Counted from the stretch's first letter, positions 19,382 to 28,672 are shown. The stretch: 64,000 nucleotides of DNA from Thermoguttaceae bacterium (GCA_025060325.1 JANXBW010000012.1:62001-126000); one strand, 5' to 3'. The notes: generated by a model not told the origin, from the letters alone. Program-made: numbers and translations.

Positions 19382-20626
19382 TCATTTCGCATGCCCTGCC
19401 GACTCGAGGCAACGCGGAAGTTGTCCGGAGAGGCTCCTCACGAACCAGACAACCTGCCAAATCTCCGCCGGGTTAAGAACGCCTGGTACCTCCGGGGAGC
19501 CCCCAGCGCCGGGCATGGGGGTCCCCTTCAGACCGACCGCGATTCGAAGGTAAAGATCCTCCGGCCGGTTGCCCCCGCGAAAGAGGTCTTCTTTTAGATT
19601 TCGCGCTCTTAGCCGCCGCAGTGGAAGCGTGTACAACCTGGCCCTTTTTTCCGTCTGGTTGGCGTCGGGACTCCTCTTAGGGTAGTTCCAATCATCGTAA
19701 AGACTGCCGGCCTGCTCCCCATCGCCTGCCCCTTCTAAACCATGACATTTAGAGCACTGGGCGCGAGCGCTTAGATAGATTTCCTTTCCCTGCTGGACCC
19801 AAGCCGCCCGCTCTTGCTTGTCGTCGAAAGACGGAGCGCTGGGGGGTTTTACCACTACCCGATCGGGTTCAACCTCTGGTGCGCGCCACTGGCTGGCAAT
19901 AAAGGCAATATCCTCATTTACGAACCGTTCTTTGAATGGGACAGTGAGAGGGAGCGGTTCTTCTTCATCCACGACATATTGGATAAGCAGAAGTTCTGTC
20001 TCCCCGCGAATAGCAAGATAGATGACGTAGTCCACAAGGGCTTCGATCACGTCGGATCCCAGGCGGGAAAAACCCGGCATGCCGCTTCCTGGAAGGCCAT
20101 CGCGGACCCCGCGGCGGATGTCCTCTCGGCTGGGCTTGGCGCCTGGGACCGTGGAGGTGTAAACAAAAATCCCCCGCCGAAAATCGCGGGGATAGGGATC
20201 CATCACCAAAGCGGCCGGGCCAGCTCCGTCTCCACTAATTCCATGACAGCGGGCACAGTAACGCCGGTAGTATCCCCGACGAATAACAGCCGTCCCTTGA
20301 GCATCCACGTCGCCCACTGGGTGGCCAGCAGCTTGTTTAAGCCGGCCCAAATCCAGATCCACGCCCGGCGGAAGCCGCGGCTCATCAGGCGTGCCAAAGA
20401 GCTCCTCTAGGAACCGTGTGATCTCCTCGCGAGCAAGAGATGATATCTCGGCCGGATCGCGTCCCTCCAAATTGAGGCGGAAAGACGCGCCCGGTGGCTC
20501 CTGACAGCCGCTCCCAATCATCAACGTAAGAAACAACGCCACAACCCGCCGGCAGGTGCTCCCAGGACTTTGTGGTCCCCAGAGACGGGCGCTCGTAACA
20601 AAGCCGCGATCCTCCGGAAAGTTCAT
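19382..20626 (-). CDS. Dihaem c-type cytochrome lipoprotein
   Basis: A 414-residue exported cytochrome c. The N-terminus ends in a lipobox (LMIGSGC, Cys41), so it is probably anchored as a lipoprotein. Haem sites are CARCH at 124-128 and CSKCH at 291-295; both follow the single-domain class I pattern CxxCHGxxGxGxG. Likely axial methionines are in GSGMPGFS (about 183) and KGTPMPGAGG near the C-terminus. Each half is an NrfE/CccA-sized mono-haem domain, giving a two-domain electron shuttle. It lies 237 bp after the Tat-exported gene and 85 bp before the CtaA-like gene in the same direction. Its place beside an octahaem cytochrome suggests periplasmic electron transfer towards an oxidase. The start codon is uncertain because the Shine-Dalgarno is weak. 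Confidence 0.9.
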   Translation of the reverse strand: MNFPEDRGFVTSARLWGPQSPGSTCRRVVALFLTLMIGSGCQEPPGASFRLNLEGRDPAEISSLAREEITRFLEELFGTPDEPRLPPGVDLDLGRLKQAAGHPVGDVDAQGTAVIRRGYYRRYCARCHGISGDGAGPAALVMDPYPRDFRRGIFVYTSTVPGAKPSREDIRRGVRDGLPGSGMPGFSRLGSDVIEALVDYVIYLAIRGETELLLIQYVVDEEEPLPLTVPFKERFVNEDIAFIASQWRAPEVEPDRVVVKPPSAPSFDDKQERAAWVQQGKEIYLSARAQCSKCHGLEGAGDGEQAGSLYDDWNYPKRSPDANQTEKRARLYTLPLRRLRARNLKEDLFRGGNRPEDLYLRIAVGLKGTPMPGAGGSPEVPGVLNPAEIWQVVWFVRSLSGQLPRCLESAGHAK

Positions 20627-20863
20627 TGCCTGGTGATGCCGACTTCACTGCAACTTGGTTGACAAATGAATAACCCCTTGGCCAGCCACCACAGATGGTG
20701 TCTACCGGGAAAATCAACTGCCCCTTGCGGAAGATAAACCGATCCTGAGCCAAAAGCGACTCACACCGTGCTTCGGGGTGCGCCGGCCCACCGTAAGCTT
20801 GCACAAAAATAGGGGCCAGTTGCGCCGAGGCAGGACGGCACTCAAGGCACGGCTAGGCCCTGT

Positions 20864-21670
20864 TTACGTCTGGAAAAGCGCCGGCGGTAAGCGAATTGTG
20901 CCCAGATCCACCGTGGTTCCAGGTTTAATCTCAACATTGAACCGTCCCCGGGGCCAAGTGGCGACCTGCAGGTAGCCTATCCGCTCCTGCCAGACCTGGA
21001 ATTCGTGCCTGCCGGCCGGGAGTTTATCGATTTCAAACGTGCCATCTGGCCGGCTGATCGCCATGTAAGGATTATCTCGAACAAGGATGTAAGCGCTTTC
21101 CCAAGGATGGTAGTTGCACTTTACTAAGAAGGGCGCCACTTGTGGGCGGCGGAATTCCCAGAGGGCTTCGGCTGTGGGACCGGGCGGCGGGGTGAGGATG
21201 ATATTGGCCGGCCGATCTCCTAACGGCGAAAAAGCCACATTTTGAGCCACCGGATCGGAGTTGACAATGTAGAGCTTCTGCCGCGGAACCCAAACGGTCA
21301 GACAATGCGGGATAAATATGCAGTCCCGGTTGTCAAGCAGAACTCGCTCGGGAGTTTCATCGGCCAATTCCGGCGGAATGTTCCCGGGACGGGAGCGCAG
21401 GTAAACAAAGACGTTAGCCAGGCCACCGTCCGGCCCGACCATAAGCGATTCGTCCCGAATGTCAAACTTTCCGCAACATTCGATGTCTCTGTCAACAACT
21501 AATTTTTTCCGTTCAGGGGTAGGCCCATCGTAAACAAATCTGCCCCGCAGGCATCCCCAGGGTTGACTTGCCCCATGAGTAACGCGGGGCACTGCAAGCA
21601 ACCCCGCGACCAGTGCCCCAGCCCCAACAGCTTTCCTGCCGAAGACCCGCCGAGAAATCTGTCCACGCAT
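20864..21670 (-). CDS. Tat-exported beta-rich protein of the respiratory block
   Basis: A 268-residue protein if started at the ATG at 21670, where the Tat signal begins (ISRRVFGRKAVGAGAL, cleavage near THGAS). A longer frame begins at an ATG at 21790, but that start nearly touches the previous stop codon with poor spacing. The mature part is beta-rich: a cupredoxin-like region (about 40-185) with VNSDPVAQNVAF and VKCNYHPWESAYILV, then a carboxypeptidase regulatory-like sandwich (AISRPDGTFEIDKLPAGRHEF). Such proteins accompany multihaem cytochromes in planctomycetes. The Cys-x-x-His pair in CNYHPW could bind copper; that is inference. No enzyme motif was recognised. Confidence 0.75.
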   Translation of the reverse strand: MRGQISRRVFGRKAVGAGALVAGLLAVPRVTHGASQPWGCLRGRFVYDGPTPERKKLVVDRDIECCGKFDIRDESLMVGPDGGLANVFVYLRSRPGNIPPELADETPERVLLDNRDCIFIPHCLTVWVPRQKLYIVNSDPVAQNVAFSPLGDRPANIILTPPPGPTAEALWEFRRPQVAPFLVKCNYHPWESAYILVRDNPYMAISRPDGTFEIDKLPAGRHEFQVWQERIGYLQVATWPRGRFNVEIKPGTTVDLGTIRLPPALFQT

Positions 21671-21793
21671 TTGGTCTTGCACGCGTCCTTTTCTCCGCCA
21701 AAGTAAGGTTCCATTCGGGGGAATTCCGGCGAAAAACCCGCGCCTCACCCACCAGAGGTGTTCCCCGAAAACGTTGCGGTGCTTGTCCATCCC

Positions 21794-24700
21794 TCATGGA
21801 GCTACTTCAAGCCCCATTTTGGAGCGACGCCACCATTCCCGCAAGAAAGCGGGATAGTTGGTCAGAAGATCGACGACCGCTTCGATCTGCGCCTCAGGCG
21901 GACCAGGGAGGAGATCCTGCCCAATCGGGGGCCCTGTCGGCGGAAAATTGACCGGCATGGCTGTATAGGGGACATATCGACGGGGGTCAGCAATCCATCG
22001 GCGGAGGTAACTTGGGCGAAGCCTACCGGCAACTTCGTCCAAACGGGGGCCAAGGGCAATGGCGGAGAGCTTGCTGGGGGATCGATCCCCCACCAGGTGG
22101 CACTTTCCGCAAAATACTTGGCGGTCCACTATCAGGCGAAAAGCTTGGAGTCTTCGCTGGAAAAGCTGATCGAAGCCTTCGCTCAGGTTACCGGCCCCTA
22201 ATTCCCGCTCCAACCGATCCAGGCGGGCTAACGAGTCTTGGTCTTCCTCGGGCGGGGAGGCCGGCGATTGCGACGGCGAAAAGCTTGCTTGGTGTGACTG
22301 GTCCCCCGTGGCTGCCCCCTGGATTGGAGATTGCTGGTTCCCTTCGAGGAGGACGTTACGCGTTAAGGAAAGCGCAGCGTCAATCGGCGCTCCAGCGGCC
22401 TGCAAGCTCTCGTCCATTTCCCAGATGAGCCCCCTAGCGCGGCGACGGGTGGACAAGAATTCCAGGCAGGCTGCCAAGGCGTCCGCTTCTTCCGGGGAGA
22501 TATGGTACCGGGGCATGTTAAGCACCACGCTTGGCCGAATGGGGTACGGGTCGCGAATGTAGTTAGCAGTCCACGTTCGACCGGTGCGCTCCGCCTGATG
22601 AATAAGTGGGGGCGGAAGGAGGTTCCACAAGTCGGCAGCCGTGGCAGTTAGCTCCTCGCCCAAGACCGGCACTAAAAGCCATGGGAAGTGGCCGCCGACA
22701 GCTCCCCGGGCGGCAATAACGCGCGGGATGTCGGGCGGTTCTGGCAGCCGAGCAAGGAGGCCGTTGGCTTTCTGAGCTGGGAACGGAGAGTCCAGGGCTT
22801 GGCCCCCTGGGATGCCATCGCCGGGCCGGTGTGAGGACAGGCCCGATTGAGAGGGCATTCGGCGGTCAAAAATCCTCTTGAAGCGCTCCTGCGCCGAAAG
22901 GCGAAGCGAGCCTCCCCTTCGCAGCCAACTTGGATCGACCGGCGCTATCTCCCAGGGAGGCGGTCCAAGCGGCGTGTTTTCCCTGGCGCTGTCCAAAGCT
23001 CGCGCAACGATGCTTAAGGAGTCAACCATCGGGACCTGTCCGGCGCCCGGCTCCCAAAAGTGCCAAGCTCCCTCGACCCAAACAGGTTCCGGTCGCCAAG
23101 GCGTAACGAAAAATTGCGGCTCGTCGTCACCTAGTTCCTCAATAGGCCGAGACTGGGTATCCCGCTCCACCATTCCCCACAATTCCGCCGGAAGGGCAGG
23201 GCCACTTGGGTGGGGAGGCCAGGAGTCGCCTGGCTTAAGCCGCGGGCGCAGCCACGGGAAAGTCTCCGGCGGAGGGGGTGTGGGCAACCGAGCGGGATCG
23301 TACTCAACCACAATCCGCTCCCAGTCGAGCACATGACACTGACTGCAACCCAACCGCTCAAGAAGCCGCATCCCCTGGGCGACACGCTCACCCTCCTCGG
23401 GGGTTTTCGGGCGCACCTCTTCGGGCAAAGCTCGGCCACTCAAGCCCAATACAAAGGTCATGACAGCAAGCAGCTCATCATCGCGCCACCGGAACTGCGG
23501 CATTCGGAGCCACTGGGTAAATGGCTTACGTTCAGCCCGGGTAAAGTCGAATGCTCGCGGGTGCCGCAATTTGAGCCATAACAGCCCCTCCCGCCTCCCC
23601 TCGATAAAGGCGGCTGCCAGGTTGGATTCGGTCGAAGGCGAAGTGGCGTTCGGTGCCGAAGCGCTTTCCGTCGCACCATCCTTGGAGGGGTTATGAGGAG
23701 CTTCCCCTGGCCGCGGAGAGCCTTCAACCCCCTCTTCCCTTCCAAGACCAGCGATTCCATTTTTTTGGGAAAGACTAGTAGAGTTCGGTTCCGAAAACGA
23801 TACCGCCCTAGATTGATCATCTCGATAGACATCTAGCCTCGACGTGCCCCCGGTGACGACCTCGTCCCAAATCCGTGATTTCAGTGCCTCCTCTCCAAAA
23901 TCGAGGGCCTGAGGCCATTTGTCCCCCCAGCCCGTGAGACTTGGCCCGATGGGGTTAGCTAGCTCAAGGCCAGGAATTTCGTGGCAGCCGGCGCACCCGT
24001 GGCGTCTCATGGCCTTACGCGCGAGGTAGAGCGTTCGAGCCTCCTGGCCTGGGTGGCCAAGGAAGTCGCGTTCATCCGTCCCAAGCTGGGCAAGTTGTTC
24101 CTCCGGCACGGCTTCCAGGAGGAAACGGTCCGCCTCCTGGGGTGGGAAAACTTCGCGCAAGTAAAGTCTAAGAGCCTCCCGACTCATTTCTTCCGACGGA
24201 AGGGGCGGCGGCTTTAGCCGGGTTTTAGTCGGCTGCAGTAGGAAAGCAACAAGATCGGCAATGACAACCTCTTCGGGGGTTAAATCGGTGTCGACAGCCG
24301 GGCTTTGAGGCGCCCGGGGAGCAGGTGGAGTGGGCGATTCTGAGGAATAGTTGCGGTTAGGAGAAGGAGAGTCTCCATTTGGAGAGCTCCAGACCTTAAA
24401 GAGGAGGCGAGGCATGTTCGTCCGGGGGGAAAGCGCCGCCGGATTGGAAAGCCACCCTCTCAGCCACTGTGGGCCTTGTCCTTCGTCGAGCTTCTCCCCC
24501 AGACGTGATAAATCCGGGCCAATTGTGGGGCTTGCTTCCGGGAACCGTTCATGCCGGTGACAGGCAATACACCCCTGCCTAACAAAATAAGCCTCCCCGC
24601 GCGTAGAGTCCCCCGGCTGAAGTTCTTGAGCCCCTGGGTTGGCCCCGGGTGCGGCTTGCTTTGACAACGAGGAGCGCGCTGCCCGATTGGCGTCGGACGG

Positions 24701-26491
24701 CAAGCGGCCCGTGAGATAGAAAGTAATGGCCACGATTTCCGCAAGTTCCAAACCCTCGGCCCCCTCGCGCTGCGAAGAGCTAAGGTGGTCGTAAAGCCCG
24801 AAAACGCGGGGCATTTTGCTTTCGGCAGAGTAGCTCTGAGGATCCCAGAGGAACGCCGCGACAAAATCCGCAGAGAGCTTCTGCCCAGCATGCCGCAGAC
24901 TTGGGCCAACTTTTGGCAAGCCACTTCCGGCGGAAAGGTCTTCTCTTCGCAGATCGACAACTATCCTGCGAAGTTGATCGGACAACCCGGAGGAGCTGCC
25001 TGCCGCTTCTGGCAGTAAGCGGGGAGGCCGGGTCTCTGCGCCGGAATTCCTGGAAGAGTTCGCGCTACTCTCATCCAGTTTGCCCGGGTTGATCAGCTTC
25101 TCTAAGCTCTCGGCGAGTGCCCAGCGGGCGGGGACATTCCACGGGGCATTTCTAACCAGTTCCGCGGCACACCGAAGTTCATCGGTCAGCGCCGGGTGGG
25201 CTAACAACAACCCAGCAAGCTCATGATAAGGTCGCTCAAGCCGCAATTCCGGCCCCACCTGCCGTCCCGCCTGGTCGAGACCCGCGATCTCATGGCATCC
25301 GTAGCACCCGAGTCGTAACACGGTCTGGTAACCCTTTAACCACAGGGTACCCGTGGTCTCTCCCTCCCACGCTGAGTGGACGAGTTCCTCGGGTTGGTGA
25401 TGACATTGTCCGCAGCTTGCCTCGCCCAGTCCTACCGGCCGCATGGGCCATGGCCACTCTTTGCCGGAAGACCAGTTGCGCGCCCTTCGGGCCGTTTTCG
25501 CGCCGAGAATCTCCAGCCGATAGTGCCCGGCGTTTTCGAAACTAGTAGCCGCCCCCTGACCCCAGTGGCAAATGGTGCAGCCAAATTTGTCCACAGGATG
25601 GGGCGAGTCGGGACTGATAAACAAATCCGGCCGTGGATGCGCAGCAAAAGGGTGAGGGAGCCCGCGCCGGACCAGAAGTTCAAGAGTCCCTTGGCGCTCA
25701 AGCTCGCTCAAAATGATTGTGGCCGCCTCGGCTGGCTCCGTAGGCTTAGTTTGGCCCACACGCAACAAACGATCCCCCGGCAGAAGCCCGGCCCGATCCG
25801 CCAGCGATCCCTCGCGCACTGCCACCACCAGGACTTCGGTTCGTCCACACAGGTGGCCCCGGGCAAGGAAGATGCCTGTTACTGCAGCCAACCGGTCCTC
25901 GGGTATCGCGGCAGCTAGTGTGCTCGCTTGTGGTGAATCCGTACGGGAAGCTTCGGCGAGCTTGCCAGTTGGTCCCGATAATCGGACGTGTACAAAACGC
26001 TCCTTCTGGACATCCACTTGCCACGGCCAGCCCACATTGCTGGGAGCCATCCCTTGATGACAAGTGATGCACCGATCGATGCGATCGGCAGTGCCAAAAT
26101 GGAGGTCAAGGCGAATACCCGCCGGGCGAATTTCCTCGACAGAAACCCGGCGGAGAAAGGGCTCGAAGAACGGCCCACCGTAGAGCCATCTCAACCAAGC
26201 CGGCGGGCGCCGCGGTGGTTGGAATTTACTCGGGCTTAAGGATGCGGACAAATGGCGGTCAATCTCCGCGCCAAACTGAGTGATTTTGTCCAGCCAAGGA
26301 CGAATCTCTTCTCGATACTGGAGTTGGTACTTTTTCCACGGCCGGTTGTGATCAACAACAAGCAAAGCGACGGTCGCCACAAGTAGCCCGACTGCCCCCA
26401 AAGCAAAAAGATAATGGAGCCTAAAAATGTCGACATAAATGTCGCCTTGCTCCGTTTGAGGTTCCACTTGACCAGGTGAAGAATAACTCAT
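21794..26491 (-). CDS. Giant membrane-anchored octahaem cytochrome c with PDZ-like domain
   Basis: A 1565-residue protein. One N-terminal TM helix (about 25-47) anchors it, leaving the rest outside the membrane. Eight CxxCH haem sites are visible: CITCH 141, CTICH 305, CGQCH 360, CYGCH 396, CIACH 641, CAGCH 833, CSQCH 1049 and CGKCH 1461. A PDZ-like domain (about 205-275, core GSLADRAGLLPGDRLLRV) lies between haems 1 and 2. Axial-methionine patterns such as KMPRVF, NMPRLL, RMPQFR, NMPRYH and AMPVNF follow most sites. Pro/Ser-rich, low-complexity spacers separate the modules (about 470-505, 700-735, 895-960). It heads the four-gene respiratory block. An electron conduit role is inferred; no catalytic partner such as cytochrome b or a molybdoenzyme is adjacent. 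Confidence 0.93.
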   Translation of the reverse strand: MSYSSPGQVEPQTEQGDIYVDIFRLHYLFALGAVGLLVATVALLVVDHNRPWKKYQLQYREEIRPWLDKITQFGAEIDRHLSASLSPSKFQPPRRPPAWLRWLYGGPFFEPFLRRVSVEEIRPAGIRLDLHFGTADRIDRCITCHQGMAPSNVGWPWQVDVQKERFVHVRLSGPTGKLAEASRTDSPQASTLAAAIPEDRLAAVTGIFLARGHLCGRTEVLVVAVREGSLADRAGLLPGDRLLRVGQTKPTEPAEAATIILSELERQGTLELLVRRGLPHPFAAHPRPDLFISPDSPHPVDKFGCTICHWGQGAATSFENAGHYRLEILGAKTARRARNWSSGKEWPWPMRPVGLGEASCGQCHHQPEELVHSAWEGETTGTLWLKGYQTVLRLGCYGCHEIAGLDQAGRQVGPELRLERPYHELAGLLLAHPALTDELRCAAELVRNAPWNVPARWALAESLEKLINPGKLDESSANSSRNSGAETRPPRLLPEAAGSSSGLSDQLRRIVVDLRREDLSAGSGLPKVGPSLRHAGQKLSADFVAAFLWDPQSYSAESKMPRVFGLYDHLSSSQREGAEGLELAEIVAITFYLTGRLPSDANRAARSSLSKQAAPGANPGAQELQPGDSTRGEAYFVRQGCIACHRHERFPEASPTIGPDLSRLGEKLDEGQGPQWLRGWLSNPAALSPRTNMPRLLFKVWSSPNGDSPSPNRNYSSESPTPPAPRAPQSPAVDTDLTPEEVVIADLVAFLLQPTKTRLKPPPLPSEEMSREALRLYLREVFPPQEADRFLLEAVPEEQLAQLGTDERDFLGHPGQEARTLYLARKAMRRHGCAGCHEIPGLELANPIGPSLTGWGDKWPQALDFGEEALKSRIWDEVVTGGTSRLDVYRDDQSRAVSFSEPNSTSLSQKNGIAGLGREEGVEGSPRPGEAPHNPSKDGATESASAPNATSPSTESNLAAAFIEGRREGLLWLKLRHPRAFDFTRAERKPFTQWLRMPQFRWRDDELLAVMTFVLGLSGRALPEEVRPKTPEEGERVAQGMRLLERLGCSQCHVLDWERIVVEYDPARLPTPPPPETFPWLRPRLKPGDSWPPHPSGPALPAELWGMVERDTQSRPIEELGDDEPQFFVTPWRPEPVWVEGAWHFWEPGAGQVPMVDSLSIVARALDSARENTPLGPPPWEIAPVDPSWLRRGGSLRLSAQERFKRIFDRRMPSQSGLSSHRPGDGIPGGQALDSPFPAQKANGLLARLPEPPDIPRVIAARGAVGGHFPWLLVPVLGEELTATAADLWNLLPPPLIHQAERTGRTWTANYIRDPYPIRPSVVLNMPRYHISPEEADALAACLEFLSTRRRARGLIWEMDESLQAAGAPIDAALSLTRNVLLEGNQQSPIQGAATGDQSHQASFSPSQSPASPPEEDQDSLARLDRLERELGAGNLSEGFDQLFQRRLQAFRLIVDRQVFCGKCHLVGDRSPSKLSAIALGPRLDEVAGRLRPSYLRRWIADPRRYVPYTAMPVNFPPTGPPIGQDLLPGPPEAQIEAVVDLLTNYPAFLREWWRRSKMGLEVAP

Positions 26492-26694
26492 AGCAACACG
26501 GAAAGAGCGAGAAATTTAGCTAGATAAACTCCGGGTTAACGGTGCTGAGTCTGCCGAGTTAAACCGGCTTGGGAAACCACTTGCGACAAAGGCCTGTAGA
26601 CTTGTCAACCCTTACCGGCACCTAGACCCACCGAAGTTTTTTCGGGAGGGTGACGCAGGTGTGTCAATGCCATTAAGCCTTTCGGATGGCGGCC

Positions 26695-26875
26695 GCGGGA
26701 GACACCGGGGCCGAAAGTGCGTGCCTCACTCGCGCGACCCGCAGACCCTCGGGGCTTGCCCCCGCTGGGACCGCGCCGGTGGGAGACATCAGCTAACGCA
26801 TGGGATGGTCCAGCCCCCTGGGGCCGGCACTTGAAGCATAAGGGCGCCGAGGACCGCCACGGTGCCTCCGCGCCC
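26695..26875. ncRNA. Candidate structured RNA, GC-rich multi-hairpin segment
   Basis: Several nested stems can be drawn on the plus strand. GCGGG (26695) pairs CCCGC (26738). CGGGG (26750) pairs CCCCG (26760) across a 5-base loop. GCTGGGACC (26764) pairs GGTCCAGC (26807) with one bulged G. A 34-nt hairpin at 26842-26875 joins GGGCGC to GCGCCC, GAGG to CCTC and ACCG to CGGT. The segment is far richer in G and C than its flanks and no gene overlaps it convincingly. A minus-strand frame of 96 codons crosses it but is very rich in Arg/Gly/Pro/Ser, as expected of a chance frame in GC-rich DNA. Strand and class are unknown. Confidence 0.3.
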
Positions 26876-27132
26876 TGGGGATTGTCATTACTCAAGAGGT
26901 TTAAGATAAGGCTTAGCTTGCTAAAGGAGCAACTAAAAGACGCCTTACGAGCTGGCCGGCTGCCCGAGGACTTTCTTGCGGCGAGGGAGGCCTCAAATGC
27001 AGCCCTGGGGAATCTGCTACAGAATTTAGGTCGGGATGTCCTCCGGCCAATCCCTTCACTCTGTCCACCCGTCCAGGGGTGTCAAGCCAGTGACCAGTGG
27101 GCGTAACTTTGAAAGCTAGACGCAAAGCCCCG

Positions 27133-27172
27133 AAAAAAAGCTGGGGTGGCCCACCCGGACCACCCCAACTTT
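27133..27172 (-). terminator. Intrinsic terminator of the DUF4096 gene
   Basis: Read on the minus strand, AAAGTTGGGGTGG pairs with CCACCCCAGCTTT across a 10-base loop, with one G-T pair and one T-A pair in mid-stem, and a run of seven T closes it. It is a near-perfect 13-bp stem and lies 216 bases after the stop codon of the DUF4096 frame. Confidence 0.8.
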
Positions 27173-27387
27173 GGCAACAGCTATACGCAGAGAGCGCCTC
27201 CTGCTTGCTCGGGCACACCCCTGCCCTCAGCGGAGGGCATCCTCGCACCCTCCAACTGGGCAAATTGTAACCGTACTTTTGGCGAGTAATGACTTCCGGC
27301 ACCTTTAAACACAAAGGCACTAGCGCAAAGTTCAAGGTTGCCGGCGTACGATCAGGAATCGCCTTTGCGGGTAAAAGGCCGCCACGC

Positions 27388-27774
27388 TTAGCGAGCACGC
27401 CGCTTGGGCGCCGCTGCCTTTGGCTTCGGTCGAGCACGCCGACGAAGCGGGGAAGGCCGAATCGGCTCCTGGGTCGAAATCGCATCAATCAACTTGCCCA
27501 CCTGCTCCGGGAGGCGCTCCTTTAGTTGACGCCACAGTCCCCGCTGCTTCCAGCGACGATATCGCTGATACACAGCATTCCAGTCACCATACTCCGCGGG
27601 TAAACCACGCCACGGGCAACCCGTTTTCGCCCGATGAAGAAGCGCTTCAAGGAACGCCCTGTCGGACAATTTGGTCGGCGCGCCCAACCGTGTCCGCACC
27701 TGCTTCAAAATGGCCTCGATCTGCTTCCAGGCGCGGTCCGTCAACGAGGGAATGTTGCGTTCTGCTTTTGCCAT
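27388..27774 (-). CDS. Stand-alone DUF4096 (IS4/IS5-type transposase N-terminal) protein
   Basis: A 128-residue protein matching DUF4096 (PF13340), the DNA-binding N-terminal part of IS5-group transposases. The signature is visible in LTDRAWKQIEAIL and CPWRGLPAEYGDWNAVYQRY, followed by RRWKQRGLWRQL. In complete elements a second frame with the DDE catalytic domain follows, often by frameshift. Here the frame ends in a basic tail (RRRARPKPKAAAPKRRAR) and no DDE region follows in any frame. It has a good ribosome binding site (AGGAAATCCC before the ATG) and its own terminator. So it is either the remnant of an insertion sequence or a domesticated DNA-binding protein. No flanking terminal inverted repeats were recognised. 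Confidence 0.8.
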   Translation of the reverse strand: MAKAERNIPSLTDRAWKQIEAILKQVRTRLGAPTKLSDRAFLEALLHRAKTGCPWRGLPAEYGDWNAVYQRYRRWKQRGLWRQLKERLPEQVGKLIDAISTQEPIRPSPLRRRARPKPKAAAPKRRAR

Positions 27775-28672
27775 GGGATTTCCTTTCTCCTCCTGGAACT
27801 TTGCTCCGAGCTACTGACTCCGCTTTTAACCTTTCTGAACCTTCACGTCGACACACCAAAAGTCCACCAACCAGCAACGCTCGGGCTTAATCCCAACTTG
27901 GGGACTACCTCGATCCACGAGTCCGCTCTGCGGACTAAGCCCGGGGCTTATAGCATCGGAAGTCAACGACTCTCCCCCTCCCCCAATAACATTTAGTTTC
28001 GACCACCTGCCCACGTTTTGCCCGCTTTTACAGCCCCTTATCCTCGCCCAGATGTCGGGTTTCTACCGCACCTGTGTTCCTCTTGCGCCCAGCTGACCCC
28101 ATAAGGGCACACATCCGCGATGAAGCTAACCACTTTGCGCCGGCGCACCTTGTCTGGCCAAGCTGGGTCCAATTGGCCACGGCCGAGTAAGATCGCGGCT
28201 CCCTGGCTGTGGTATTGGTCGTCAAACCCCCGTCTTTATGCCCCAAGTGCCCGCAAGAAGCCATCACCGCTAGCCCAAGCGCACTCTGAGCCAGCCCCCC
28301 TATAATGATAATAAACACCGGACTCGCGAAATCGGACCGTGTTTATCTAATATTTTACGCTTCGCGGCGTACTGTGGATCGCAAATACTTGCGAAAATAA
28401 ATGAAAACAGCTATTTTGCCACATCCTCCTTGTAAATACAAGCTATCATTCCGTGCACACCTGTGGAACTTGTGCTACTTAAAGCGCGGGCAGAACCAAG
28501 GCGGGCATCTAAGGCAGGCACCGTTCACTGTTTTAAGAAGGCAGGCAGCTGGGGCTTTCTTCAGTTTATCAACGTTGTGGCGAAAACGAAAGGGGGCTTC
28601 TCTAAAATTTTTGCTAATTTCGGGGGCGGTTGAACCCATGAGCCAGTTCGTCCATTTCAGGACCTGTGGAAT
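27775..28672. other. Gap between diverging genes, 898 bp
   Basis: No convincing gene. The middle (about 28300-28430) is AT-rich and carries two adjacent hairpins, listed separately, so it is the likely promoter region for the nucleotidyltransferase-HD gene. The left part nearest the DUF4096 gene shows nothing recognisable. Confidence 0.45.
28356..28394. promoter_or_regulatory. Two adjacent small hairpins in an AT-rich island
   Basis: TACGC (28356-28360) pairs GCGTA (28367-28371), and TCGCAA (28379-28384) pairs TTGCGA (28389-28394), each with a short loop. AT-rich DNA surrounds both. They lie about 280 bp before the nucleotidyltransferase-HD start. Function unknown. Confidence 0.3.

Larger units (their letters stand above)
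26492..27387. other. GC-rich gap between the cytochrome block and the DUF4096 gene, 896 bp
   Basis: No convincing protein gene. It contains a GC-rich, strongly foldable segment (26695-26875) and the terminator of the DUF4096 gene (27133-27172), both listed separately. The remaining 26880-27120 and 27180-27387 show nothing recognisable. No transposase catalytic (DDE) region follows the DUF4096 frame here. Confidence 0.5.

Noticed and set aside
26605-26895. A 96-codon minus-strand frame rich in Gly, Arg, Pro and Ser
   Set aside because: It lies over the GC-rich multi-stem segment, where stop codons are rare by chance; the folding evidence explains the region better.
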